A stretch of 11,172 bases of DNA from Candidatus Aminicenantota bacterium (GCA_027062035.1 JAMOUL010000111.1:1-11172), one strand, 5' to 3'; positions 1-7,360 are shown, counted from the first letter of the stretch. Made by a program: numbers and translations. Notes: a model not told the origin generated them from the sequence alone.

Positions 1-1
1 C

Positions 2-1225
2 CCTTACGTGTGCAGAGGAAAGCTGAAAAGTTTGCAGCTTACCTATCAGGAAGGAATATACACACTTTTGGACGGCAATATCCCGATTCTATCTTCAGTG
101 GCTGAGCTATATTCTCCCCGTGCCATATGTTTTAATGGAAGAAAATATCTGACTGTGGGTATGGGCAGAGATTTATTGATAATTTATGACAGAAGGATGG
201 ATAAAATATCCGGTCTGGGAGGAGTTTTACTGGATCCCATGTTCGTTGTAGAAAACGGGACTCTCAGGTTGAAGTTCAAAGAAGTATGGAGAGGAAAGGT
301 GTTTTCCAGGAAAGAGAATATACCCCCGGAAAGGGAGATTTTACACAAGGAAATTTCCTTCCCTCCTTCTGAACCATTCTGGTATAACTATGATCTTTTC
401 CCGAATAGATATCTGGCCTTTGGCGACAGTATTACCTATGGTTGTGGATACGGGACCTGTGAACATGACCCTCCCATAGGTTATCCTCACAGGCTGGAAG
501 CATTATTGAAGGAAAACATAGGAGAATCCGAAGTTCTCAATCGTGGAATTCCGGAAGAGGACACATTCGGGGGTATAGCAAGAATTAATGAAGAGCTTAC
601 CAATGCCAGGGCAAGATACCTTCTCCTGATGGAGGGTACCAATGATGTGGTAAGGATAGAGTATCCTCTTTCAGCCACCGAGGAAAATTTAAGGGGAATG
701 ATAATCAAATCCATGACTTATGGAACTCTTCCCATTATTGCTACGATAATACCCAGGAAGGACTGGTTCTGGTATCACGACTACTTTCACAGAAAGCTTC
801 TGGACACAGTAAAGATGCAGAGGAAACTTGCCAGGGAATATTCCCTTCCACTTGCAGATCAGTTTGATGCCTTTATGGATTTCTCAGGTGGATGGGAGAA
901 TCTCCTTTCTGATGGCAATCATCCTACTGAAGAAGGATATCAATTGATGGCTGAGGTGTGGGAAAAGGCTATAGAAACGATCCCTCCATATCCTCCCCAT
1001 AATGTTAAAACCACGGTTCTTCCCGGCTTCCTGAATCTTACCTGGGAAGGTGGTGGAGAATCAGACCTCGCGGGTTTCTTTATCTGCAAAGATGGTGTTT
1101 GTGTTGATCTGGGGCTCAGATTTAGTATGAAGCTGAATTATGACGAACTTATGGGGGAATATGAATTAAAGTCCTATGATAAAGCAGGACACGAAAGTGA
1201 GGTTACGGTTCTGAGTTTTCATTAA
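2..1225 (+). CDS. SGNH/GDSL-family hydrolase with C-terminal Fn3-like domain, 5'-partial
   Basis: Probable esterase or lipase-type hydrolase of the SGNH superfamily. The frame is open to the window edge; a GTG at position 8 is possible but has no visible ribosome-binding site, so the gene most likely starts upstream. Numbering from that GTG: residues 1-135 form a beta-rich region I cannot assign, reminiscent of the N-terminal sandwich of some carbohydrate esterases. Residues 136-325 carry the SGNH blocks: GDS with Ser141 as nucleophile, NRG with Gly180 (block II), GTND with Asn212 (block III), and SDGNHP with Asp302 and His305 (block V). A proline-rich linker (PPYPPH, 326-331) leads to an Fn3-like beta domain at about 332-405, containing LTW and ending just before the stop. 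The catalytic set looks intact, so it should be active; the substrate, possibly an acylated polysaccharide, is inference. No signal peptide is visible because the N-terminus is missing. Its 3' end overlaps the convergent amrS gene by 23 nt. Confidence 0.85.
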   Translation, partial: PYVCRGKLKSLQLTYQEGIYTLLDGNIPILSSVAELYSPRAICFNGRKYLTVGMGRDLLIIYDRRMDKISGLGGVLLDPMFVVENGTLRLKFKEVWRGKVFSRKENIPPEREILHKEISFPPSEPFWYNYDLFPNRYLAFGDSITYGCGYGTCEHDPPIGYPHRLEALLKENIGESEVLNRGIPEEDTFGGIARINEELTNARARYLLLMEGTNDVVRIEYPLSATEENLRGMIIKSMTYGTLPIIATIIPRKDWFWYHDYFHRKLLDTVKMQRKLAREYSLPLADQFDAFMDFSGGWENLLSDGNHPTEEGYQLMAEVWEKAIETIPPYPPHNVKTTVLPGFLNLTWEGGGESDLAGFFICKDGVCVDLGLRFSMKLNYDELMGEYELKSYDKAGHESEVTVLSFH

Positions 1226-2240
1226 TTTCCCATACCCCCTCAATCCTTTCCCCACATGCAGAGCATCTTCCCTGGGTTATATTGTTTTCAATAATTTCGT
1301 AGCCCATCCTTCTTATAAGGGGAGTATGGCATCTGGGACAATAAGTTGTTTCGAATGGTGAACCCGGGATATTTCCTGCATATACAAAACGCAGTCCTTC
1401 CTCAAATCCTATTTCCACTGCCCTTGTAATTGTTTTTTTGGGAGTGGGAGGAAGGTAGGTTAGTTTGTAGTGAGGAAAGAACCGGCTTATATGCCATGGA
1501 ACATATGGACCGAGTTCCTGTACAATAAATCTGGCTATATCCCTGAGCTCTTCCTCTGAATCGTTTAATCCAGGGATAATAAGGGTGGTTACCTCAAGCC
1601 ATGGAACATGCTTCTTGAATGATCTTAATCCGTCGAGAAATTTATCCAGTCTTGCCTTAACAACCTTTGTATAAAAATCCTTCCTCATGGATTTGAAATC
1701 CACATTTGCTGCATCTATAAGTCCCTTTCCGTCTTTTAGAGCTTCCTCGGTGATGTAGCCATTGGTTACAAGTATATTGTGAATTCCCTTTTCCTTTGCT
1801 AATTTTGCAGTATCTATTACGTATTCCCAGAATATTGTGGGTTCAGTATATGTATAGGCAATTACCCTGGAGTCGGTTTTTACAGCCATTTTTACCACTT
1901 CTTCCGGGGGTATGTATTCTCCCGGGGCCATATTTACCCCTTCGTATCGGAACTGACTTATGTCATGGTTCTGACAGTTAGCGCATCTGAAATTGCATCC
2001 AACCGTGGCTATGGATAGAGCTCCGGACCCGGGCAGAAAGTGAAATAGAGGCTTTTTCTCTATGGGATCCACATGCAGCGCTATGGTTTTTGCGTAAACA
2101 AGAGTGTACAGGGAACCGTCCACATTTATCCTTACCTGGCATAATCCTGGCTTGGAAGGATAAATTAGACATCTGTGTCTGCAAAGGTTACATCTTACCT
2201 TTTGATCTTTAAATGGTGCCCAGTATCTGGCTATCTTCAT
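1203..2240 (-). CDS. amrS: AmmeMemoRadiSam system radical SAM enzyme (AmrS)
   Basis: 345-residue radical SAM protein, a typical length for the AmrS family. The N-terminus has the family's cysteine cluster (Cys17, Cys20, Cys24, Cys34 in a CxLCxHxC...GxCxVRxN context). The radical SAM CxxxCxxC motif is Cys82, Cys86 and Cys89, followed by QNHDISQ. The SAM-binding segments YTYTEPT (129-135) and LVTNGYI (157-163) follow. Residues 301-329 form a zinc ribbon (Cys301, Cys304, Cys326, Cys329) ending in GVWE. By family knowledge it binds a 4Fe-4S cluster and cleaves S-adenosylmethionine to a 5'-deoxyadenosyl radical; the substrate is unknown. It is the last gene of a minus-strand run, its ATG overlapping the stop of the B3/B4-domain gene in an ATGA, with only a weak purine-rich ribosome-binding site (AAGAAG abutting the start). 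Translational coupling is therefore likely. Its AMMECR1 partner lies at 7367-7957; Memo is not in the window. Confidence 0.93.
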   Translation of the reverse strand: MKIARYWAPFKDQKVRCNLCRHRCLIYPSKPGLCQVRINVDGSLYTLVYAKTIALHVDPIEKKPLFHFLPGSGALSIATVGCNFRCANCQNHDISQFRYEGVNMAPGEYIPPEEVVKMAVKTDSRVIAYTYTEPTIFWEYVIDTAKLAKEKGIHNILVTNGYITEEALKDGKGLIDAANVDFKSMRKDFYTKVVKARLDKFLDGLRSFKKHVPWLEVTTLIIPGLNDSEEELRDIARFIVQELGPYVPWHISRFFPHYKLTYLPPTPKKTITRAVEIGFEEGLRFVYAGNIPGSPFETTYCPRCHTPLIRRMGYEIIENNITQGRCSACGERIEGVWEINENSEP

Positions 2241-2839
2241 CTTCTTAGTCCGTACTCTATTATCTCAACATCCAGCCATTTCTTCAACTTTTCCATCGTT
2301 ATTTGATTGGACTTTATTGAGGGGTAACCCCGGGGGGCGAATATTACATACAGGAACGTTTCTGAGTTTTCTTCCACAGCAGTTCTTAGAGAATCACCGG
2401 TGGGATTACCAAAGGGTCCTTTGTCATCTTCCAGAAGCAATCTTCCCTCGAGGTTTATCCAGCCCCTGCGGATTCCTTCATAGCCTTCCCCTTCCTTTCC
2501 AATTCTTACAGTAATGTTCCCATCAATTTTGGAGAAGTCATAAAGTCCGTAAGGTATTGAATTTATAAGGGAAAGAAGATTTATGGCATCCACTGCCGGA
2601 TGAACCTCCGGGAAATTTCCACCCTTTTTTATTCTTCTCCATAGAGCCTCTGAGGAAGGCCTGAATTTTGTTGGATCCTGGCCAAAGGCTTTGTAAAGCT
2701 TTCTTCCCCATTCCCTGTTGAAATTTTCTATAGCGTTTTTCAGTTCGTCCAGCGGGACAGTTTTTCCCTTACATTCACATTTGAAGATCCCGTATGGAAG
2801 TTCAATTTTTCCCTTCAGCTCCCTTAATTCTATTCTCAA
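2237..2839 (-). CDS. Stand-alone B3/B4 tRNA-binding domain protein (PheRS beta-like)
   Basis: 200-residue protein resembling the B3/B4 domain of the phenylalanyl-tRNA synthetase beta chain, with no other synthetase domain. Supporting segments are RPSSEALWRRI (60-70), the HPAVDAINLLSL stretch (80-91), YGLYDFSKIDGNITVRIG (97-114), a DDKGPFGNP loop (138-146) and a C-terminal strand TFLYVIFAP. In PheRS this domain hydrolyses mischarged Tyr-tRNA(Phe). Whether free-standing versions act on aminoacyl-tRNA is unproven, so an editing role is only inference. The start is TTG: an in-frame TAA lies six codons upstream, no other ATG/GTG/TTG is found in the early part of the frame, and an AAGGAGG sits 12 nt ahead. 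The gene therefore overlaps the transglutaminase gene by 38 nt and the amrS start by 4 nt. Two cysteines (Cys21, Cys23) near the N-terminus are a minor curiosity. Confidence 0.85.
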   Translation of the reverse strand: MRIELRELKGKIELPYGIFKCECKGKTVPLDELKNAIENFNREWGRKLYKAFGQDPTKFRPSSEALWRRIKKGGNFPEVHPAVDAINLLSLINSIPYGLYDFSKIDGNITVRIGKEGEGYEGIRRGWINLEGRLLLEDDKGPFGNPTGDSLRTAVEENSETFLYVIFAPRGYPSIKSNQITMEKLKKWLDVEIIEYGLRR

Positions 2840-4667
2840 TTTTTCGCAACTCCTCCTTTATTTTTTGTATTTCATCTTCAGAGAGAGGCATTTTACCAAA
2901 TCTTTCTTTGTAATAGAATTTTATAATTTCTTCTCCTTCGTTTCCCATGAGTCTTCCGAATTCAAGGGGAGTGTAATATGGGGGTTTGCGGAGATGGGTC
3001 CTCCTGGCAAGTCCGAGCAGTTTCCTGTAGTACCAGGGGTATTTTCCCCGGTATTTCTGGAGCTTGCTTTTTTCCATGCTTTGCGGAGATAGGACCTTTA
3101 TTAGAATGAAAATCAGGATTAATGCAAGGATAAGAAAAACGATCTTTCTGTGGTTTTTCTTTACCCACCTGAAAGCATTTATCTGGTATGAAGAGGAAAA
3201 TCCCACAACGTATCTTACCCATAGGTCATTTATTTTTCCCCAGAATGTGGGAAAAATCCCACTTGCTGGAGCCTCTTCCCATGTTTTTCCGGGGGAAGGG
3301 TCAAATGGAATCCATTTCCTGCCATCCCATATTTCCACCCAGGCATGGGCATCTCGCATTCTGGCTATTGCCCACCCTTCTCCTCTTTCCCTTAACCTGA
3401 AGCCGCTTACATATCGTGCATTCCATCCGAGGGCTTTAAGCAATACAGCCGTCGCAGTTGCAAAGAGTTCACAGTGGCCCCTTTTCGTTATAAAAAGAAA
3501 GTTATAGACGGGTTCGCTTTCCAGCAGTTCAACCCGCGTTGTATATGTATAATTTTCATTGAGGAAATTTTCGATATTGCTTATCGTCTCTTCCAGATTT
3601 TTTCCCCTGAGCTTTTGTGCCATTGAGTCAATTTCCTTCCATTCCCTTTCTGGAAGATACAATATCACCTTTCTAAATGTGTATGGGTTTTCCTCTCCCA
3701 GGATTCGGATGGTTCCGTCCCGTTGTTGTCGTATAAATTGAATTGGAGCGTTTTGCTCTGGTTCAATCCATACCCCGTACCTTCTTATACTGCCCCCGAA
3801 CTCAAAATAATCTCTGTGGCTCCAGTAACCATTTTCATGGAGAAATATTTTTGTAGTTCCGTAGGGGAAGGGTATTAGCCTCGGGAATTTCAGAAGATAT
3901 TTTATTTTAAGAGCCGGAACTAACTGTAGAGTGGAGGCCCTGTTGAGTATTTTTTTACCTGATTTTACAATTCCCCTTTCACCTGATAGCCATTGTCCCT
4001 TTCTGTAAATGTAAAAAACCCTGGCTTTCCAGTAGACCGGGATTTTTTCGCCCTCTATTTCCATTGCTATGGCGGTGGATTCCCTTATTCTTCCTGAGAA
4101 ATTAAGGTCCACAAAGTCTGCCAGACCTGAGGTTCTTCTGTAACCACCGGCCATAAAAAATGTGCTCTTTCTTGGAATGGATAGAAAAATTATGGGGGTG
4201 AATATTAGAATTGCCATAAGGTGGACAGGAAGAAATTTTATTATTCTTCTGTTCCCTGCGGGATAAAGGGCCTGGTAAATTTGCCAGAGGCTCAATATCA
4301 CAAAGGATAATGATAAAAGAAAATAGATTAATCCGAGACCGTATATGGCGGAATCCGCCATAAGGAGAAGAGCTGAGATGTGAACCCATTCACGCCATTG
4401 ACCCGAACCCTTCCACACGTATTCAGCAACGATCAGAAAGCTGAGGAGTATTCCTGAGGCTTCCGAAAGGGACTGGGAAAGATAGGAAAGAAAGAGGATG
4501 ATTCCTGCAATTGCCGAGGCAACACCTATAAGTTTTATCCTGTCCACCGGAAAATAGAGAGATAAAAGGAAAAATCCTGCTGGAATTAAAACCATAGGAT
4601 TTTTCGAAAAGATGAGAAAAGAAAAAACAGAGAGGGCTGCAATATATATAATGGTATTGTTTTTCAT
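2802..4667 (-). CDS. TgpA-like membrane transglutaminase (TM bundle + transglutaminase core + DUF4129-like tail)
   Basis: 621-residue integral membrane protein. The first ~165 residues hold about six hydrophobic segments (roughly 5-40, 45-63, 70-84, 96-133, 146-164). A large loop, probably extracytoplasmic, runs from about 170 to 505 and contains the transglutaminase-like catalytic triad: GHCE with Cys399, DAHAWVE with His441, and FDPSPG with Asp456. A further membrane span (about 507-526) leads to a basic cytoplasmic tail, where YTPLEFGRLM (565-574) looks like the short DUF4129 segment of TgpA homologues. The family acts as papain-fold transpeptidase or protease at the cell surface; TgpA is essential in Pseudomonas aeruginosa, but substrates remain undefined. 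The ATG overlaps the DUF58 stop as ATGA, and an AAAGGAA lies about 12 nt upstream. A DUF58-TgpA pair is a standard association, normally with a MoxR ATPase, which is not visible here. The length is slightly short for the family, with all catalytic residues present. Confidence 0.9.
   Translation of the reverse strand: MKNNTIIYIAALSVFSFLIFSKNPMVLIPAGFFLLSLYFPVDRIKLIGVASAIAGIILFLSYLSQSLSEASGILLSFLIVAEYVWKGSGQWREWVHISALLLMADSAIYGLGLIYFLLSLSFVILSLWQIYQALYPAGNRRIIKFLPVHLMAILIFTPIIFLSIPRKSTFFMAGGYRRTSGLADFVDLNFSGRIRESTAIAMEIEGEKIPVYWKARVFYIYRKGQWLSGERGIVKSGKKILNRASTLQLVPALKIKYLLKFPRLIPFPYGTTKIFLHENGYWSHRDYFEFGGSIRRYGVWIEPEQNAPIQFIRQQRDGTIRILGEENPYTFRKVILYLPEREWKEIDSMAQKLRGKNLEETISNIENFLNENYTYTTRVELLESEPVYNFLFITKRGHCELFATATAVLLKALGWNARYVSGFRLRERGEGWAIARMRDAHAWVEIWDGRKWIPFDPSPGKTWEEAPASGIFPTFWGKINDLWVRYVVGFSSSYQINAFRWVKKNHRKIVFLILALILIFILIKVLSPQSMEKSKLQKYRGKYPWYYRKLLGLARRTHLRKPPYYTPLEFGRLMGNEGEEIIKFYYKERFGKMPLSEDEIQKIKEELRKIENRIKGAEGKN
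2852..2858 (-). promoter_or_regulatory. Ribosome-binding site fixing the TTG start of the B3/B4 gene
   Basis: On the minus strand an AAGGAGG lies inside the 3' coding end of the transglutaminase gene, 12 nt before the TTG at 2839. An in-frame stop (TAA, 2858-2860) just upstream excludes a longer protein. The site supports internal initiation within the upstream reading frame rather than simple read-through. Confidence 0.6.
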
Positions 4668-5677
4668 TTTATAAAGACCAGTTCCTTTGAATTTAATCGG
4701 TGTTTCATAGGACTATCGTCGGAGGACAAAGCCAGAAAAACTGTGGAGCGTGGAAACATTTTCTTTATTGTTGAAGCGAGCTGTTCGCTATCCTCTCTGG
4801 TTCCGGGTTTCATCAGTGCAAGGGAAGTCATAAATGAGTCCAGGTTCTTTTCGTTTACTTCATCCTGAAAATTTCCGGCAAAGAGGAAGTGAAAGATTCG
4901 ATTTTTCCAGAGATAATATCCCAGTGAGGCGATAAGGGATATATTCTCTTCAAAAGAAGGACCACTTCCGTATGGGTCCAGGGCTATTATTATCCTTTCT
5001 CCAAAACTTCCCCCCATCATCTTTTCCATCAATTTTCCTGTTCTTGCCAGTCCCTTCCAGTATATTTTCCTTGGCTCTGCTTCTTCCACCTCCCGAACAT
5101 AATGCACCTCTTCGTTACCCCTCATATCTGGCCTATCCTCTCCTTCACCCATAATCTCTTCAGGAAAATATGGTTTTACGTTGTATATTTTTGGATATAC
5201 CAGGATCTTTTCAGGAAGGAGGAATTTTCTTTCCCTTACGACCATCCCTATAGGGAATTCTGACCATAATATTAAGGGAGGTAAAGAATTATAACCTCTC
5301 CTTTTAAATTTATGTCTTAAAGGAAAGCTCCTTGTGGACCTCGATGGGATATCTCCTACAAATGTATCCTGTTCCTCCTTTCTTATCCACAGGGCAAACC
5401 TGGGATAAAATCTTTTATTTTTTATTTCCAGAGGAATGAGTGTTTCTTCACAGCAAAACACCCGTCCAATCTGTGAAACCTTTATTTCTATTCTTTCAAG
5501 ATTTCTTCTGGCGAAGAAACCCGATACTCCTACTGCGGCCAGTGTAAGAGCGAAAAAGAAAAGAACCTGATTTTCTCCTGAGTTTACCCCTCCTATTCCA
5601 ATAAGCAGGATGACCGCCGATAGGAAGAAAAATTTACCCTTTACTTTGACCCGTTCTCTTTTTTTAAAAAAGCCCAT
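4664..5677 (-). CDS. DUF58 domain-containing membrane protein
   Basis: 337-residue protein with two N-terminal hydrophobic segments (about 15-30 and 37-54) and a cytoplasmic remainder. Residues 60-150 form a beta-rich region, followed by the DUF58 core at about 187-222. Its most conserved part is VREVEEAEPRKIYWKGLARTGKLM, matching the family pattern VReYrpGDdpRxIxWkxxARtgxL, although the usual GDD is replaced by EEAE. A Rossmann/vWA-like C-terminal region follows, with IIIALDPYGSGPS at 229-241 in the place of a MIDAS-type strand. DUF58 proteins typically occur with MoxR AAA+ ATPases and TgpA-type transglutaminases; the molecular role is unknown. The ATG at 5677 has no obvious ribosome-binding site. 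It sits 73 nt after trxB, beyond a probable terminator, so this operon may have its own promoter in that short gap. I saw only poor matches to -35/-10 boxes there. Confidence 0.9.
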   Translation of the reverse strand: MGFFKKRERVKVKGKFFFLSAVILLIGIGGVNSGENQVLFFFALTLAAVGVSGFFARRNLERIEIKVSQIGRVFCCEETLIPLEIKNKRFYPRFALWIRKEEQDTFVGDIPSRSTRSFPLRHKFKRRGYNSLPPLILWSEFPIGMVVRERKFLLPEKILVYPKIYNVKPYFPEEIMGEGEDRPDMRGNEEVHYVREVEEAEPRKIYWKGLARTGKLMEKMMGGSFGERIIIALDPYGSGPSFEENISLIASLGYYLWKNRIFHFLFAGNFQDEVNEKNLDSFMTSLALMKPGTREDSEQLASTIKKMFPRSTVFLALSSDDSPMKHRLNSKELVFIK

Positions 5678-5700
5678 TACAGATTAATAATATCAGGTAT

Positions 5701-5756
5701 AAAAAAGGGTGAATAGAGGGGAATTTTAGTAAGATTCTCCCCCTCTATTATTAACC
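5701..5756 (-). terminator. Probable Rho-independent terminator after trxB
   Basis: A perfect 10-bp inverted repeat (AATAGAGGGG at 5712-5721 and CCCCTCTATT at 5740-5749) encloses an 18-nt loop. A further GGT/ACC pairing (5708-5710 with 5754-5756) can extend the stem across a small internal loop. Read on the minus strand, six T residues (complement of 5701-5706) follow the stem. The outer part of the stem overlaps the last trxB sense codon and stop. It would separate trxA-trxB from the downstream DUF58 run. Confidence 0.65.
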
Positions 5757-6674
5757 AAAGTTTTTGTTAATATATTCCACTGCACTCATGGCAGCTATGG
5801 CCCCGGTTCCAACCGCAATGGATACCTGTTCGTATGGAATGTTTATTACATCTCCAGCTGCGAATATGCCCGGGGCAGATGTTTCCATTCTGAGATTTAC
5901 ATTTATTTTGCCTTCAGGTGTTAGTTCTACTATATCCTTTACCAGGTCTATGTTGGGGTTCATTCCGATGAATATAAATATGGCTTCCACAGGGAGAGTG
6001 GTTTCCTCTCCGGTCTTAACGTTTTTCAATAACAGTTCCTTTACCTTGTTTTCTCCCCGGATTTCTTCTACCACTGTGTTCCATATGAATTCTATCTTTG
6101 GGTTTTCAAAGGCCCTTTTCTGCCAGATCATTTCTGCCCTTAGCTTGTCGCGACGGTGGATAAGATAAACCTTTGAAGCATATTTTGTTATATATATTGC
6201 TTCGGAAACCGCTGAATCTCCTCCACCTACTACGGCTACAGGCTGGTCCTTGAAAAAAGGAGCATCACAGGTTGCACAATAGGATACCCCTCTTCCGGTG
6301 AATTTCTTTTCACCTGGAACTTCCAGTTTTCTGGGTTCAGAACCGGTTGCAATTATAACGGCCTTAGCCAGATATTCGTTTTCCCATCCATTAACCTTCC
6401 AGAGGTTTCCATTTTTCTCAATACCATCTATATCATCCAGTATTACTTCTCCCCCGAAGTCCTCCATTTGTGTTTTCATTCTTTTTGTTAATTCCTCGGG
6501 GTTAATTCCTCCTGGAAAGCCAGGGTAGTTTTCTATGAGATCCGTAAGCAGAATCTGACCTCCAGGGGATTGTTTTTCGAGAACAACGGTTTTCAGCATT
6601 GCCCTCGCGCCATAGAGACCAGCTGAAAGTCCGGCGGGTCCTCCGCCTATTATTGCCAGATCTACTTCTTTCAT
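5751..6674 (-). CDS. trxB: Thioredoxin reductase (NADPH, FAD-dependent)
   Basis: 307-residue low-molecular-weight thioredoxin reductase, the usual length for bacterial TrxB. It transfers electrons from NADPH through FAD and a redox disulfide to thioredoxin in the cytoplasm. Visible motifs in order are the FAD-binding GGGPAG (10-15), a second FAD segment ATGSEPRKL (109-117), the redox centre CATC (Cys133, Cys136) followed by DAPFF, the NADPH-binding VVGGGDSA (148-155), the HRRDKLRA stretch (173-180) that in E. coli TrxB recognises the NADPH 2'-phosphate, and the flavin-contacting FAAGDV (271-276). The ATG overlaps the trxA stop as ATGA, with a strong AGGAGGT four nt upstream, so the pair is translationally coupled. 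The HRRD arginines favour NADPH over NADH and argue against the ferredoxin-dependent reductases of some anaerobes. Confidence 0.97.
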   Translation of the reverse strand: MKEVDLAIIGGGPAGLSAGLYGARAMLKTVVLEKQSPGGQILLTDLIENYPGFPGGINPEELTKRMKTQMEDFGGEVILDDIDGIEKNGNLWKVNGWENEYLAKAVIIATGSEPRKLEVPGEKKFTGRGVSYCATCDAPFFKDQPVAVVGGGDSAVSEAIYITKYASKVYLIHRRDKLRAEMIWQKRAFENPKIEFIWNTVVEEIRGENKVKELLLKNVKTGEETTLPVEAIFIFIGMNPNIDLVKDIVELTPEGKINVNLRMETSAPGIFAAGDVINIPYEQVSIAVGTGAIAAMSAVEYINKNFG

Positions 6675-6991
6675 AGGTACCTCCTGAGGAGTTTTTCGAT
6701 GTAAGCTTTCGGGTGAAGGCCAATTATTGTATCGGCTGGTTCACCGTTGTAAAAAATTATGAGAGCAGGGATGCTTCTTATAGCATAGGCAGCAGCAGTC
6801 CTTGGATTTTCTTCCACATTTAACCTTGCTACACGTACCTTTTCGTTGTAGGCTTTCTCTATTTCTTCGAGAATGGGTTCAAGTTTTTTGCAGGGAGCAC
6901 ACCATTCTGCCCAGAAATCCACTATCACCGGAACCTCACTATTGAGGACTATTTCCTGAAAATTAGAATCGTTCACATCCAGTAATCCCAT
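6671..6991 (-). CDS. trxA: Thioredoxin
   Basis: 106-residue classical thioredoxin. The active site is WCAPC (30-34, cysteines 31 and 34), an alanine variant of the usual WCGPC. The cis-proline is in SIP (73-75), the buried aspartate is in VDFWAEW (Asp25), and the late glycine segment reads IIGLHPKAYIEKLL. It keeps cytoplasmic protein disulfides reduced and is recycled by the adjacent TrxB. I chose the ATG at 6991 over one 14 codons upstream (7033) because AAAGGAG lies five nt before it, the product then matches the family length, and the extra residues show no family similarity. It is the first gene of a two-gene operon reading away from the AMMECR1-pil operon. Confidence 0.97.
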   Translation of the reverse strand: MGLLDVNDSNFQEIVLNSEVPVIVDFWAEWCAPCKKLEPILEEIEKAYNEKVRVARLNVEENPRTAAAYAIRSIPALIIFYNGEPADTIIGLHPKAYIEKLLRRYL

Positions 6992-7010
6992 CTTTACTCC
7001 TTTTCTTACT

Positions 7011-7016
7011 ATTTTA
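7011..7016 (-). promoter_or_regulatory. Possible -10 box of trxA
   Basis: TAAAAT on the minus strand (5 of 6 matches to TATAAT) lies about 19 nt before the trxA ATG. It would give a short leader carrying the AAAGGAG. No good -35 match sits at the right distance, so this is a weak call. Confidence 0.25.
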
Positions 7017-7332
7017 GTAGCAAAAGATAACATATTTAGAACTTTTTTTCAACTGCCGTTACAGGGATAAATCCTCTTTATGAGCCGTTTTGTCGGATTT
7101 TCGGGAAATTTGATTTTATCTCCTCTGAGAACTTAAAAAAAATAAATTTACATTATTAAAAATGCAAAGCAGAAGTGAGTCGGGGAAGTTTCTTTTATTA
7201 AAAGGTATTATAGGATAAATACTTTAAAAACAAGATGTTGTGGTATTTATTTAAAATTATACAATATTTTCCGTTTTTTCCTTTGAAATGCCACATTGCA
7301 ATAGGAAAATGCAAAAAATAGTAAAAAAATAT

Positions 7333-7360
7333 TTTACTTTTTTTATTTTTGTTATATTAT
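7333..7360 (+). promoter_or_regulatory. Candidate sigma-70-type promoter of the AMMECR1-pil operon
   Basis: TTTACT (7333-7338, 4 of 6 to TTGACA) and TATTAT (7355-7360, 5 of 6 to TATAAT) are separated by 16 nt. The expected transcription start falls on or next to the ATG at 7367, which would make a leaderless message. The surrounding sequence is very AT-rich, so chance matches are likely; an overlapping TATATT at 7353 is an alternative -10. Confidence 0.4.

Noticed and set aside
2718..3507. Plus-strand open frames opposite the transglutaminase and B3/B4 genes
   Set aside because: They are antisense shadows of clearly assigned genes, with low-complexity Ser/Phe/Pro-rich translations and no domain similarity.
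6992..7033. Extension of thioredoxin by 14 residues from an upstream ATG at 7033
   Set aside because: The ATG at 6991 has a properly spaced AAAGGAG and yields the normal thioredoxin length; the extension shows no family similarity.
7080..7136. 18-codon open frame in the divergent spacer
   Set aside because: No ribosome-binding site and no recognisable peptide; short frames like this occur by chance.
7201..7225. Imperfect inverted repeat AAAG-G-TATT / AATACTTT as operator or hairpin
   Set aside because: All but AT pairs are few, it contains a bulge, and AT-rich sequence readily gives such matches.
7283..7320. Sigma-54 (-24/-12) promoter for the pilus operon
   Set aside because: No GG and GC pair at the required spacing was found; the TGCCAC and TTGC strings here are in the wrong register.
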